Below, one piece after another: positions 26,812 through 36,024 of a stretch of DNA of 64,000 bases (position 1 is the stretch's first letter; the number at the start of each line of letters is the position of its first letter). The DNA is from Methylobacterium tardum. GTDB lineage: Bacteria > Pseudomonadota > Alphaproteobacteria > Rhizobiales > Beijerinckiaceae. The translations under genes were made by a program, and so were the position numbers. A model generated the notes under the pieces. That model did not search any database. It was given only the letters and a program-made list of their open reading frames with translations, and had not been told where the DNA came from. Location of the stretch: the NCBI RefSeq assembly GCF_023546765.1, contig NZ_CP097484.1:3566001-3630000 (forward strand). Reading direction: 5' to 3'.

Positions 26812-27476
26812 TCCCTCCCCCGCCATCGCCCACGGCGCGGCGGCCGCTGCGTGCTGCACCGGCGGCGTCCCGGTCTTCGATGGCGGGAACCCACGCCACA
26901 AGCGCATCCTCTGGACGGTGATCGGCCCGGAACGGGGCGTTGTTCCTCGGAGAGATGGCGGCGGGCCGGCTCGCTGGGTCTCAGGCGCTCAGGCCGACGC
27001 AATGGCCTTGCTCGCCGACACGGTGACCTACGGCCTCTGGCTGGCGGTGATCGGAGCGAGCCTGCGCACCCGTGCGTCGGCCGCGCTCACCACGGGCGTG
27101 CCGCCGTCGCTGATGGCGTTCGGCTCGACGGTCTGCCAGACGCTGGCCCTCGGCCTGCCGAAGGCGGAGGTCATGGGTCTGGCCGGCGAGCTGGCGCTGG
27201 CGGTCAACGCTGCCTCGGTGCTGCTCCCGAGCCCGTACAAGGACGGCGGTGCGAACATGCGCTCGCTTTTGGTCGTGCTCGCGCAACGACGCGATCGGCA
27301 ATGTCATCGCCATGGGCGCGGTGCTGGCGGTGCGGGGCACCTCGACCGCGTGGCCCGACCTTCCGGCCGCCGCCCTCATGCCCGGCATGTTCCTCACCTC
27401 CTCCGCGCAGTTGCCAAGGCGGGCATGGTCGGAGTACCGCGAGGGCGAGCGGGTGCGCCCGGCGCCGGTGGAGTAG
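26812..27476 (+). pseudogene. Cation diffusion facilitator-type efflux protein, broken
   Basis: Remnant of a CzcD/DmeF-like cation transporter. The pieces can be followed through several frames: CCTGGVPVFDGGNPRHKRIL, then ALFLGEMAAGRLAGSQAL, then MALLADTVTYGLWLAVIGAS with ALGLPKAEVMGLAGELALAV, and finally SCSRNDAIGNVIAMGAVLAV ending in SSAQLPRRAWSEYREGE. At least three frame changes are needed, and they do not all go the same way, so true decay is more likely here than for other genes in the window. Codons such as those giving PP or GG insertions also look eroded. The intact MerR regulator and promoter remain beside it. Confidence 0.75.
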
Positions 27477-27606
27477 CCGATACGGACCGGTGCCAAGCGC
27501 GGACTGACTGGGCTCCGTCGGCCGGAGCGTTGCGACGTGGCATGGGCCGGCGACCGCCGGGACGTGGGCCTCGGTGCGGCCGCCGAACCGGCCGAACCGG
27601 CGCGTC

Positions 27607-29943
27607 TCACCGGCCGTCCGTCGGATCGGTTCGGTCGACGTCGCTGAAGATCGACCTCCGAGGCCGCTCCCGCGGCGGCGGCGGGGCGGCGGCGATCTCG
27701 GGGATCGTGGTCGCGGAGGCGAAGGCCCATTCCTCCTCCTCGTCGCCGGGCTCGGTCAGGGCGTGCCGCTCCCGCCGTCGCTGCACTAGATCGTGGACGG
27801 CTTCCGCCATGAGGTCGCGCGCCTCCTCGATGAGTTCCTCGGCCCCGTCGCCGAGCACGCCGATGTCGGCGAGCGCGCCGAACCCCTCCTCGAAGCGCTC
27901 GAAGTTCCTGTCAGGGTCCTCCTCGGGATCGGCCGTGGCCGCCGCCTGCCGGATCAGGCCGGCGACCGCCGGCAGGGCGCGCGTCCTGAGTTCCAGCCCG
28001 AGCGCGACGAGGCCGCCGGGCGGCAACAGCGCCAGGAAACCGGGATCCGGCAGGAACGAGAGCTCGAAGCCGTCGACGGCCGCGGCTGCGAGCTCGGCCG
28101 CCGCCCGGGCCCGGACCGTCTCCGGGAGGAGACGAAGCCGGTGCGCCCGCGCGACGAGATTGAGCCACGGGTCGTCGGCGGCGCGCTCGGTCCGCCAGGT
28201 CGCCCTGTCCAGGAGTCCCGGGTCCGCCGCGACCACGCGGGCGAGCAGGTCATCGCTGGCCCGGCGCGCCAGAAAGAGGAACAGCGAGCGGTTGGTGTCC
28301 TGCCTGTCCTCCACTCCGGCGATCCTGGCGGCGACGACGTCGTTCATCGACGCCGGGATGATGCCGGCGTCCCTGGCGGCCGGCATCCCCTCCGAGACGA
28401 AACCGGACAGGATGTTCTCGGGGGCGATGCCGCGCAGCAGCGCCGCGACCATGTGGGCCTGCCCGCGCAGGATCTCGGTCAGGGCGTCGCCGATGGTCGG
28501 ATGGGGGAACGTCCAGGTTCCGCCGCCGGCCGACCGCTCGACGACGAACGAGCCCGCCAGCTCGGCGATGCGGTTGCGCACGTCGGCCAGGCGGACGCCG
28601 AGCAGGTCCGCCACGGCCCGGCTCGTGTCGTCGTCCCAGCCGTCGGCCGACAGTCGCCCCTGATGGACGTAGACGAGCATCAGGGCGGCGCGCAGCGTGT
28701 CGCCCAGGGAGCCGATGGTCTCGACGAGGTGCTCGCGCGGCTCGCGCATGAACCGGAGGAGACCCTCCACGGTCGGCCGCAGGCCCCGCGTGAACGCCGG
28801 GTCGCCGAGACGCTCGGCGACCCCGGGCAGGAAGCCGTCGACCTCGGCCACGGCGTCGAGGCAGGGCTTGACCGACGCCTTCCATGCCGGCGCCTGGCCG
28901 CCGAACGCGACGTGGTTGTACAGGATCTGCGCCCTCTCGGCACCCGTGAGCGCACCGACGTCGACGACCGCCCGCCCGTCGGCGAAGGCGGCGAGGTTGC
29001 GCTGCCCAAGGAGCGGCTTGGCGCGCTGGTAGATGTGGCGGCGCGAGGTGAGCAGGAAGCGGTTGCCGTGCGACAGGGCCGCCTCGATCTTCCGGAAGGC
29101 GGAACTCCAGTCCTGGACGTACTCGTCCCGCATGACGTTCGGGCCGAAAGCGTCGCCGATCCAGAAGAAGCGCTTCCGATCATTCGGATTCCAGCCGTCA
29201 CCGAGCTCCCGCGGCCCGGTCAGGTGCAGCACCGTGCAGCCCGCCTCCTCGCTCGCCATCGCCGAGAGGATGGCGCCGATGGTCGACTTGCCCGCCGAGG
29301 GGTTGCCAAGGAGCAGGACGGCTCCGTGCTCGTTCAGGGCGTGGACGGCACGGCGGTGCGCCTCGGTCGGCACGTACGAACGCAGCTTCGGCAGCCACTG
29401 CTCCAGCAGCGCGCGCGACTGCGCCGCCATGCGCTCGTCCAGGATCGCCCCGAGGTCGCCGAGGCCGTAGACCTGCGGGACGAGGGCGCGCAGGCGGGCG
29501 CGCGCACGTATCGACCGGATCAGCCATTCCCGGCCGAGGACGTGCGGCCTCGCGACGCCCCGCGCACGAAGCCGCGCGCGTATCGCGCAAGCCACCGGGG
29601 CGTCCACGCCCATGCTGGTCATCAGGATGTAGGTCTTCGCCTGCCCCAGGGCGACGAGCCGGTCGACGCTGGCGAGCTCCGCGGCGATGTCCCCCACCCT
29701 CAGGCGCCTCCGTCCGTCCGCGGAGTGCTTGCACTGGATCGTCGCGTCGTGGCCGCCGCCCGGCCCCGACAGGAACACCGCGTCCTGCCCGCCGTCCTGC
29801 GCCTCCCGATAGACCTGGACCGGGCGCCGCAGCACCTCCTCGCAGACCTGCGCGCATAGATCCTGGAAGGCCTTCCACCCGATCGTATGCAGGGCGAGGT
29901 CGCTCCAGGGCCCCTCGGCCCGCACCCGCATCGTACCGGCCAT
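27607..29943 (-). CDS. Mrr-type nuclease-STAND NTPase fusion (predicted defence protein)
   Basis: Protein of 778 residues. The first 130 residues form a restriction-endonuclease-like (Mrr) domain: FQDLCAQVCEEVL, then VYREAQDGGQDAVFLSG with the catalytic Asp, and ATIQCKHSADGRRRL with the Q-x-K. A P-loop NTPase of STAND type follows, with Walker A LLLGNPSAGKSTIG near residue 211, FFWIGDAFG and RFLLTSRRHIYQRA. The remaining 400 residues are helical, ending in an acidic Pro-rich tail. The architecture matches predicted antiviral NTPases (nSTAND/Avs-like) that cut DNA on sensing an invader. ATG 29943 has GGAGG six bases upstream. It is a single-gene unit. Confidence 0.85.
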   Translation of the reverse strand: MAGTMRVRAEGPWSDLALHTIGWKAFQDLCAQVCEEVLRRPVQVYREAQDGGQDAVFLSGPGGGHDATIQCKHSADGRRRLRVGDIAAELASVDRLVALGQAKTYILMTSMGVDAPVACAIRARLRARGVARPHVLGREWLIRSIRARARLRALVPQVYGLGDLGAILDERMAAQSRALLEQWLPKLRSYVPTEAHRRAVHALNEHGAVLLLGNPSAGKSTIGAILSAMASEEAGCTVLHLTGPRELGDGWNPNDRKRFFWIGDAFGPNVMRDEYVQDWSSAFRKIEAALSHGNRFLLTSRRHIYQRAKPLLGQRNLAAFADGRAVVDVGALTGAERAQILYNHVAFGGQAPAWKASVKPCLDAVAEVDGFLPGVAERLGDPAFTRGLRPTVEGLLRFMREPREHLVETIGSLGDTLRAALMLVYVHQGRLSADGWDDDTSRAVADLLGVRLADVRNRIAELAGSFVVERSAGGGTWTFPHPTIGDALTEILRGQAHMVAALLRGIAPENILSGFVSEGMPAARDAGIIPASMNDVVAARIAGVEDRQDTNRSLFLFLARRASDDLLARVVAADPGLLDRATWRTERAADDPWLNLVARAHRLRLLPETVRARAAAELAAAAVDGFELSFLPDPGFLALLPPGGLVALGLELRTRALPAVAGLIRQAAATADPEEDPDRNFERFEEGFGALADIGVLGDGAEELIEEARDLMAEAVHDLVQRRRERHALTEPGDEEEEWAFASATTIPEIAAAPPPPRERPRRSIFSDVDRTDPTDGR

Positions 29944-30314
29944 GCCGTCCCTCCGACCCAGGGCAGCAATCGTTCGCCCAGGCCCAAAGGATAGGCCGGC
30001 ATCGCCTACCCATTCGATAGCGCATTCGGCCGCCGCACTGGAAAGCCCGGCGCGACGGGGCCGCGGACGATGCCCCCCGATGCTCGGCTAGGTCGGGAGT
30101 CCCCTTCGGCCCGCGGGGACGATGACCGGGCATGCCCCTTCGCGGAGCGGCGTCGCCTCCCCGCTCGCCCGCGGCGCGTCCGGTCCGCCACGGGCCCACG
30201 GATGCCGGGCGCCGGCCCTCCCGGTCTCCCGCATCGGCGCCTCCCGCCGCCCTGTCGCCCCAGGGTCGACGGCCCCGTCCGGCTCAGCCTATGGTGCGGC
30301 GGGAGGACCGTGAC
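29944..30314. other. Divergent intergenic region
   Basis: Between the Mrr-STAND gene (minus) and the CsoR/FrmR-like gene (plus). No gene is seen. Promoters for both should lie here, but no motif is clear. Confidence 0.35.
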
Positions 30315-30593
30315 GTGGGGGATACGGACGCAGGCAAGGCGAAGCTCGTCGCGCGCATCCGCCGGGTCATGGGACAGGCTGGGGCCGTGGAGCGGTCGAT
30401 CGTCGACGAGGGCGACACCCTGGAGCTGCTCATGCTCCTGTCGGCGTTGAGCGGGGCGATCGACGGCCTGACGGCCGAGGTGATGGAACGGCACGTCCGC
30501 CGGACCCTGGCGGACCCGGCGACCGACCCGGATCCGGGCCGAGCCGACGGGGCGAGCGTCCTGATCAAGGCGATCCGGACGTACATGAAGTGA
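30315..30593 (+). CDS. CsoR/FrmR/RcnR-like repressor lacking the sensing cysteine
   Basis: All-helical regulator of 92 residues. KLVARIRRVMGQAGAVERSI and LLSALSGAIDGLTAEVMERH are the core of the metal- or formaldehyde-responsive CsoR/FrmR/RcnR family, and the IKAIRTYMK end is of FrmR type. In the family a Cys lies in the E-x-D-C segment of helix 2; here the sequence is EGDTLELL, with no Cys anywhere in the protein. The His of the ERHVRR segment remains. The GTG at 30315 has GGAGG eight bases upstream. Effector sensing must differ from the Cys-dependent members, or has been lost. Confidence 0.7.
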   Translation: MGDTDAGKAKLVARIRRVMGQAGAVERSIVDEGDTLELLMLLSALSGAIDGLTAEVMERHVRRTLADPATDPDPGRADGASVLIKAIRTYMK

Positions 30594-30902
30594 CCGGGCG
30601 CCGAATCCGGATCTCGCCAGCAGCGGCTGCCCGGGGACGTGTGCGTGGCCCGGCCATCGTCCGACCGAGGCGTTCATCGACGGCAGGACGCGAGGTTTCG
30701 GCGGACGCGCGCCCCGGCGCCGCGGCCGGGTCCCCCGGATCGAGTTCCCGTCCGTCGGCAAGGTGCGCCGATGCGAACCACGGCGGACGCAGCGGTGCCG
30801 GCTCACGCCCTCGCCAGGGGCGCCGCCCAGCGGCAGAAAAGGGTCACGGGCGCCCGACGGGCCCACGGCGCCGGCCCGTCCGTCGCCGATCGCGGCGCCC
30901 CG
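30594..30902. other. Convergent intergenic region
   Basis: About 310 bases between convergent genes. No gene and no clear stem-loop were recognised. Confidence 0.3.
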
Positions 30903-31916
30903 TCAGCCACCGCCGATCCCTGCAGGACCCACAAGCGACTGGAACCTTCGCTCGCACCTCTTGCTCATGCCGAGCGAGGACAGGATCCTGGATGCACCCA
31001 ACGAGTCGACATTCCTGACCCTGTACCGATCCGAGAGTATGTAATTTATCGTCGCCGGCATGCTTCTCCTGATCTCGGGATCGTTCGCCGACGGAATGGA
31101 AAGCAAGCGTTTTGCCGCGGCGTAAACGACGCCCTCGACCCCCAATATGGTCAAGGCCTTCTCGTTGACGTCCATGGCTATCAGCCTCAGGATCGAAGAG
31201 TTCGAGAGGGCCTGCCTGTGGGTGAAGAGGATCTCCGCACCTTCCTTGAGCGGCAGTATCTCCGGCACGCGCATATCGTCGGTGTGATCCGGCCACGCCT
31301 CCAGCGCATCTCGGATCCCGTCCCCTCGCGAGAGGTCTTCCGCCGCGCCGCTCGCGATCGCGTCGCGGTGCGCGATGCAGTTGCGAGCGACGCGAAAGTA
31401 TACGTACAGGGGCAGCAGGAACTTGACGCCGTCGAGGTCGGCGCCGATCCGCTCATAGTATCTGGTCAGCCCAGCCTCGGCCGCGGCCGCTCCGTCGTCG
31501 GTGCCGTCGCCACCCTGCACGGCAGGGAGACGCCCCTTGGGCTTCGGCTTGGCCCCGCGGAAGCGGCCGTAGCTCTCCAGCTCGGCGCTCAGGTTGTCCA
31601 GGAACAGGTCGAACGCCGAGAAGCCGCGAACGACGCCCGCTCGCCCGATATCCAGCCTCCCCTCGTCGATCAGCTCTTGCGGGCGGCCCCAGTCCGGCAT
31701 CCCGCCCCAGAGGTCGTTCTGGGCGTACAGGATCTCCTTGATGCCGTCGCGGGTCTCGCCCTTGTCGATCGCGTCCTTAAGCATCCCCAGCCCGATGACC
31801 TGCGTCTTGAGGGAACGGTTGAGCCTCTCGTGAAAGCGATGAAACCGCAACGACGCCTCGGTGTTGGCCCCCGCGAGACCGTGCTGCGTCTGCATCCTGT
31901 CCTTCCGTTCCGTCAT
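30903..31916 (-). CDS. HEPN-motif protein (putative ribonuclease)
   Basis: Protein of 337 residues, helical, with VARNCIAHRDAIA near residue 195. RNCIAH fits the R-N-x3-H signature of HEPN ribonucleases exactly. N-terminal helices (SLRFHRFHERLNRSLKTQVI) and a long region ending in SLGMSKRCERRFQSL flank it. HEPN domains of this type cut RNA in toxin-antitoxin and abortive-infection systems; whether this one is active is inferred. I see no adjacent nucleotidyltransferase antitoxin. The start at ATG 31916 has a weak ribosome-binding site; ATG 31895, after AAGGACAGG, is an alternative. It sits beside the STAND gene in what looks like a defence neighbourhood. Confidence 0.65.
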   Translation of the reverse strand: MTERKDRMQTQHGLAGANTEASLRFHRFHERLNRSLKTQVIGLGMLKDAIDKGETRDGIKEILYAQNDLWGGMPDWGRPQELIDEGRLDIGRAGVVRGFSAFDLFLDNLSAELESYGRFRGAKPKPKGRLPAVQGGDGTDDGAAAAEAGLTRYYERIGADLDGVKFLLPLYVYFRVARNCIAHRDAIASGAAEDLSRGDGIRDALEAWPDHTDDMRVPEILPLKEGAEILFTHRQALSNSSILRLIAMDVNEKALTILGVEGVVYAAAKRLLSIPSANDPEIRRSMPATINYILSDRYRVRNVDSLGASRILSSLGMSKRCERRFQSLVGPAGIGGG

Positions 31917-32348
31917 CGGCGGGGGGATCGCCCGCCCCTGGGCGCGGCGCGTCTATAGAGGCCTGTCACCGAAGCGTCGATTCCGGGGGAGCGCGCGCCG
32001 GCGACTGGCGGCGGCGGAGATCCGACGCGAGGAACCGTGCCCGGCCGCCGCGACGGCACGTATCGGGTGGCCTCGGCATGGAGCCGCGGTTCGAGGGTCG
32101 ATGACCTTCATCGCCGCAGCGCCGCCGATGCGGGCGTCGCCCCGGCCGGGTCGGCCAGGGATCGGGTCAGGACGAGAAGCGACGCAACCGTGCGGTCCCG
32201 GCCCCGTCGGCCGGCCCGCTCGCGGACGTCGCTCGCCAGCCGTGGACGGGGCGCGACGCCGCCGGCCGGCCCTTCTTCCCGGTGCCCGATCTTGCCTCGG
32301 CGCGCGGATGGGTGGAGCTGCCCCTAGCCGGGCCGCGCGGCTGAAGGC
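31917..32348. other. Intergenic region upstream of the first TniQ-like gene
   Basis: No gene recognised. Possibly contains the missing first codons of the TniQ-like protein, since that frame has no convincing start, but I cannot identify them in any frame. Confidence 0.3.
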
Positions 32349-33914
32349 TTGACGCCGAAGGGGGAACCACCCTTGGGATCGGGCGTCAGGCCGGTTTCGT
32401 CAGCACGCCATCACCATGCCACATGCGATCCGCGTTCCGCCGCGGCCGGGGAGCCCGCGTACGAGGCGTTCGAGCGGCTGGCCGCCCGTTTGGGCGATGC
32501 CGACGGCGACCGGCTGGCCCGCTCGCTGGGAATCGATCGCAAGGCCTTGCGGCACGGCGTAGGCGTGGACCGGGTCGGCGAGTTGCTCGGCCTGGAAGCC
32601 CGGTCGTTGACCGACGCGACGTTCGTGCGGGAGGCCCGCGGCATGCGGCTCGGCGGCTTCGTCGTGCCGTTCCGGGGCTGGGCGCCTTCGAAGCGCGTCT
32701 GCATCCCGTGCCTGGTACAGGATTCAAACGGCGATGATGACGCAGCAACGCTCTGGAAGTACCGTCGGACGTGGTGGGACCTTCGGGCCGTCGACCGCTG
32801 CGAACGCCATGGCTGCGCCTTGCTCGACGCCTGCCCGGGATGCGGATCGCCCCTCGCATGGCGCGATCGCCCCCCGCGCCTGTGCTCGTCCTGCGGTCAC
32901 GACCTTCTCGCCGCGTCGGGGGCCTCGGCCCCCGACGCGGGCTGGGAAGCCTACCTGGTCGGTCGGCTGGGCTTCGGTCCGGCGCGTCCCGCCGCGATCC
33001 TCGACGCCATGCCGCTCACCGACGCGCTCTCATGCGTCCTGGCGGTCGGCGAGACGCTGAGCCCTCGTTCGGCGTCCAGGAGCAGCCCGCAGGTCGACCG
33101 CGCGCGCGCGACCCTCGGCTTCGGCCTTGTCGGGGACGGGGGCCGCGCGCTGCGGGCCGGCCTCCTCGGGCTGGAGCCACCGTCTCCCCACCTCGACGGC
33201 CGGCGCCTGCGCCGGTTGCTCGACCCGCTGCTGGGCTGGCTCGAAGCGCATCCCGGCGATGCGACCGGTCCGATCAGGGACGCGCTCCTGTCCCACGTCC
33301 GATCCGCCTGGGTCGTGTCGCGCGAGCTCCCCCTGCTCGGGGAGACCCTCGCGCCGGTGGTCCAGGAGCACCGCCTCGCCCTGGGGCGCCGGCTCGGCCT
33401 CGACCCGACGATCCTGGATCGTCTCTTGCGGCACGCCGGCCTCGCCGCCGCGGGCGAGCGAGAATGCAGCGCGGAGGAGTTCGCCAGGCTCAGGGACGCG
33501 GTCGAAGCCTCCGTGTCGGTCCCCGAGGCGAGGCGCATCCTCGACCTCGACACGCGGACGCTGTCGGCGCTTGCGGGTATGGACATCCTCCCGCGGGTCC
33601 CTTGGGCCGAAGGCGAGGCGACCCGCGGTCGCTTCGTCCGGAGCGCCCTCGAACGCCTGGCGGCGTCGTTGCGGTACGATGTCCCGACGGTGGGTCGCCG
33701 GACCGCGGACCATATGACCTTCGGCGACGCGTCGCGGGCCCTGCGCCGCGGGTCCCGCCACCACGATCGCGCGCGGGCCATCCGGCACCTGCTGAGCGAC
33801 AGGATCCGGCCGTGCGCACGGCTCGACCGCGGGCAGGGGCCGACGACGCTTCTGTTCGACCGGCGGACGATCGAGGTTCTCCAGGACGCGGACATGCAGC
33901 CCCCAGATCTCTGA
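32349..33914 (+). CDS. TniQ/TnsD-like target-selection protein (1)
   Basis: TniQ-family protein, a class that chooses insertion sites for Tn7- and Tn5053-type transposons. Its zinc-binding block is complete: CIPCLVQDSNG (near residue 117), WDLRAVDRCERHGCALLDAC with PGCGSPL, and LCSSCGHDLL. A helical N-terminal segment precedes it (FERLAARLGDADGDRLARSL). About 350 C-terminal residues contain several predicted HTH-like stretches (SVPEARRILDLDTRTLSALA) and end near TTLLFDRRTIEVLQDAD. No transposase gene is next to it. The start is uncertain because residues before 55 look unnatural. Confidence 0.75.
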   Translation: MTPKGEPPLGSGVRPVSSARHHHATCDPRSAAAGEPAYEAFERLAARLGDADGDRLARSLGIDRKALRHGVGVDRVGELLGLEARSLTDATFVREARGMRLGGFVVPFRGWAPSKRVCIPCLVQDSNGDDDAATLWKYRRTWWDLRAVDRCERHGCALLDACPGCGSPLAWRDRPPRLCSSCGHDLLAASGASAPDAGWEAYLVGRLGFGPARPAAILDAMPLTDALSCVLAVGETLSPRSASRSSPQVDRARATLGFGLVGDGGRALRAGLLGLEPPSPHLDGRRLRRLLDPLLGWLEAHPGDATGPIRDALLSHVRSAWVVSRELPLLGETLAPVVQEHRLALGRRLGLDPTILDRLLRHAGLAAAGERECSAEEFARLRDAVEASVSVPEARRILDLDTRTLSALAGMDILPRVPWAEGEATRGRFVRSALERLAASLRYDVPTVGRRTADHMTFGDASRALRRGSRHHDRARAIRHLLSDRIRPCARLDRGQGPTTLLFDRRTIEVLQDADMQPPDL

Positions 33915-34145
33915 GCGTTCGGGCGCCGCTTCAAGCCTCCGCGCTCAGTGGGCGAAGACGCTGCGGGAAGTAGCATCCTGCGTCGCCGATGCCACGAGCG
34001 CCACCTGCCTCTAAATAGTGGCTTCCCCGATGACGGCCGCCGCCGCGGAAGGCGGGGCATGACCGGCCCGGGGAACAGGTCCAGCGCGGGCGCGGCGACC
34101 GGGGTGCCGCCCCCGGTCCCGAACCGCCCTCGTCCGTACGGCCGA

Positions 34146-35687
34146 TCACCCGGCGGGCCGGCCCTGCTCGATCTCCTGCACATGCGCGGCATGAAGCGCC
34201 TCCCCTTGCCGCAGGAGCCAACGCATCGCGGCCGGGATGGCCTCGACGTCGAGCCCTTCCGACCGGGCCCGGCCCGTCAGGGCGGCGGCGATGTCGGGGT
34301 GCCTGCCGAACTTCAGCCGCAGGACCCAGAGATCGATGGCCAGCGACCGATGGCGGACGAACTCGGCCTCGGCCACGGCCAAGGCCAGATTGGCCCGGTC
34401 GCACGCCTCCGCCTTCGCGACATCGATCTCGGGCTTCTCGTTGTCGCGCACCTCGCCGAGGCATTCGCGCATGTCCTCCAGCGTCAGCGTAGGTCTCCGA
34501 TCCACGACGGGGCGGGCGGACTGCAGCCTGGAGGAGACGTCGCCGCAGTCCGAGCAGACGTATACCTGCCGGCGCAACGCCACGACGAGCCCGGCGCCGC
34601 CGTGGCCGTAGAGCGCATGCCTGAACTCCCGGCTCTGCGGGTCGGTCTCCAGCTCAAGATGCGAATGGGTGCGCAGCTCCGCGAACCATTTGCCGCCGCC
34701 GGAGATACGCAGGATCGCGGGCTTGCCACGGCCGCAGCACGGGCAGGCCCAATCGGGCGGCGTCCGCTGCCAGCCCTTCCCGGCCTGTCTCTCGAACGCG
34801 GCGATGTCGGCGGCGGTGGGACGCCGCCCGGCGACCGGCTTGCGCGCCCGTCCCGAGTTGCCGACAGCGTCGCGGCGCACGGACACGGCGCGCAACCGCG
34901 CCTCGATCCCCAATTGCCAGGTCCGCATCGCATGCAGGTCCGGGTCGTCGCGGACCCAACGGTCGATCATTCGTTCGTCCGCCGGCACGGCGAACGCCAT
35001 GACCGCGTCCGGCCCGCGCTCCTGAGCGAAACTCCCCGAGGCCAGCCGCTCGACCAGGAGCGCGGCGAACGCCAGCCGGTCCTCGAAACCATGCCTGACC
35101 TCGCTCCAGGTGCGGCAGGCCGCCTCCACGTCGACCTCGTGGAGCGCATTGGACCGCGGCCGGATGAACCGGCCGATCTCAGCCGGGGAGAAGGAGAAGG
35201 CGGGGTGGATCTCCGATCCCAGCAGCCGCTTCGCGGTGCCGTCCGCCGCGTTGCACGCGTCGCAAACGAGCGTGTCGCGGAAGCGCACCACCAGCGCACG
35301 CATGTGCTCGCCGGCATGGGCCGACCCGGCGCCGGCGCCCTCCACCCGGGAGACGCCCACCCATGCGCCGACCAGGCTCTGCAGGTGATCCCGGAGGTGG
35401 TCGTGATGCAGGTCGAGATGCGCGAGCAGGACCCCGTTCCGTGCCTTGCGCACGATCATCGGCTTGGGCCTGCGACAGCATGTGCAGTGCCAGTCGGCCG
35501 GCACGCCGGCCCAATTCGCGTTCAGGTCCAGTCCGGTGGCGCCATGCGCCCGCAGCAACGTCTTGGTCTGCTCCGTCCATTGCCCGTCGAAGCCCGGGAA
35601 CCAATGCGCGAGCCCGGCATCATCGAGGCCCGGGACGTCGGGCAAGCGCAGGTCGGCCCTGATCATGCCGGCCTCTGACGTAGCCAT
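34146..35687 (-). CDS. Tandem Endo VII/HNH-like zinc protein
   Basis: Protein of about 513 residues built from two related halves. The first half has WHCTCCRRPKPMIVRK, a histidine-rich HLDLHHDHLRDHL and then LVCDACNAADGTAKRLLG. The second has WACPCCGRGKPAILRI, LRTHSHLELETD and VYVCSDCGDVSSRLQS. The order C-x2-C, His cluster, C-x2-C(N) is that of recombination endonuclease VII/HNH nucleases; the first half keeps the D/H-H-D-H and CxxCN features, and the second looks degenerate. I infer a nucleic-acid-cutting or -binding protein. ATG 35687 has GGAG nine bases upstream. It is convergent with the TniQ-like gene. Confidence 0.65.
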   Translation of the reverse strand: MATSEAGMIRADLRLPDVPGLDDAGLAHWFPGFDGQWTEQTKTLLRAHGATGLDLNANWAGVPADWHCTCCRRPKPMIVRKARNGVLLAHLDLHHDHLRDHLQSLVGAWVGVSRVEGAGAGSAHAGEHMRALVVRFRDTLVCDACNAADGTAKRLLGSEIHPAFSFSPAEIGRFIRPRSNALHEVDVEAACRTWSEVRHGFEDRLAFAALLVERLASGSFAQERGPDAVMAFAVPADERMIDRWVRDDPDLHAMRTWQLGIEARLRAVSVRRDAVGNSGRARKPVAGRRPTAADIAAFERQAGKGWQRTPPDWACPCCGRGKPAILRISGGGKWFAELRTHSHLELETDPQSREFRHALYGHGGAGLVVALRRQVYVCSDCGDVSSRLQSARPVVDRRPTLTLEDMRECLGEVRDNEKPEIDVAKAEACDRANLALAVAEAEFVRHRSLAIDLWVLRLKFGRHPDIAAALTGRARSEGLDVEAIPAAMRWLLRQGEALHAAHVQEIEQGRPAG

Positions 35688-36024
35688 CTCCAACCCGCTC
35701 CAATTTCATGCCGGTCGACGGATCTCGCGCCGCCCCCCCGCACCCGCCATGGACGTGGCAGGATAGCCGGGCGTCAAGCGCGCCCGGCGCCATCACGCGC
35801 GCGCGACGGCGCCGGAGGACGCATTGGGCGCCATCGCGGCCGGTGCCGGTCTCCGAACCGAAGGTCGCGCGGGTCGCGGGGAGCGCTTCGAGCACCACCG
35901 TAACGCATGGTTCATCGTATTCGAGGCTCGGCCAGGGGAAGTCGATCGACCGGTAAGATTCTCAACGCACCCGGCCCCAGAAGGCAGCCGGGACGTGCGA
36001 AGACATAAGGGGAGCCTGTTGCCG
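35688..36024. other. Divergent intergenic region
   Basis: Lies between the Endo VII-like gene (minus) and the GGDEF-EAL gene (plus). The plus frame is open throughout, but its residues are not typical of the signalling protein, so I treat it as upstream sequence. Confidence 0.35.

Noticed and set aside
27793..29859. Plus-strand frame of almost 690 codons opposite the Mrr-STAND gene
   Set aside because: No recognisable motif and an Arg/Gly/Val-rich composition; the minus strand carries Walker A and nuclease motifs.
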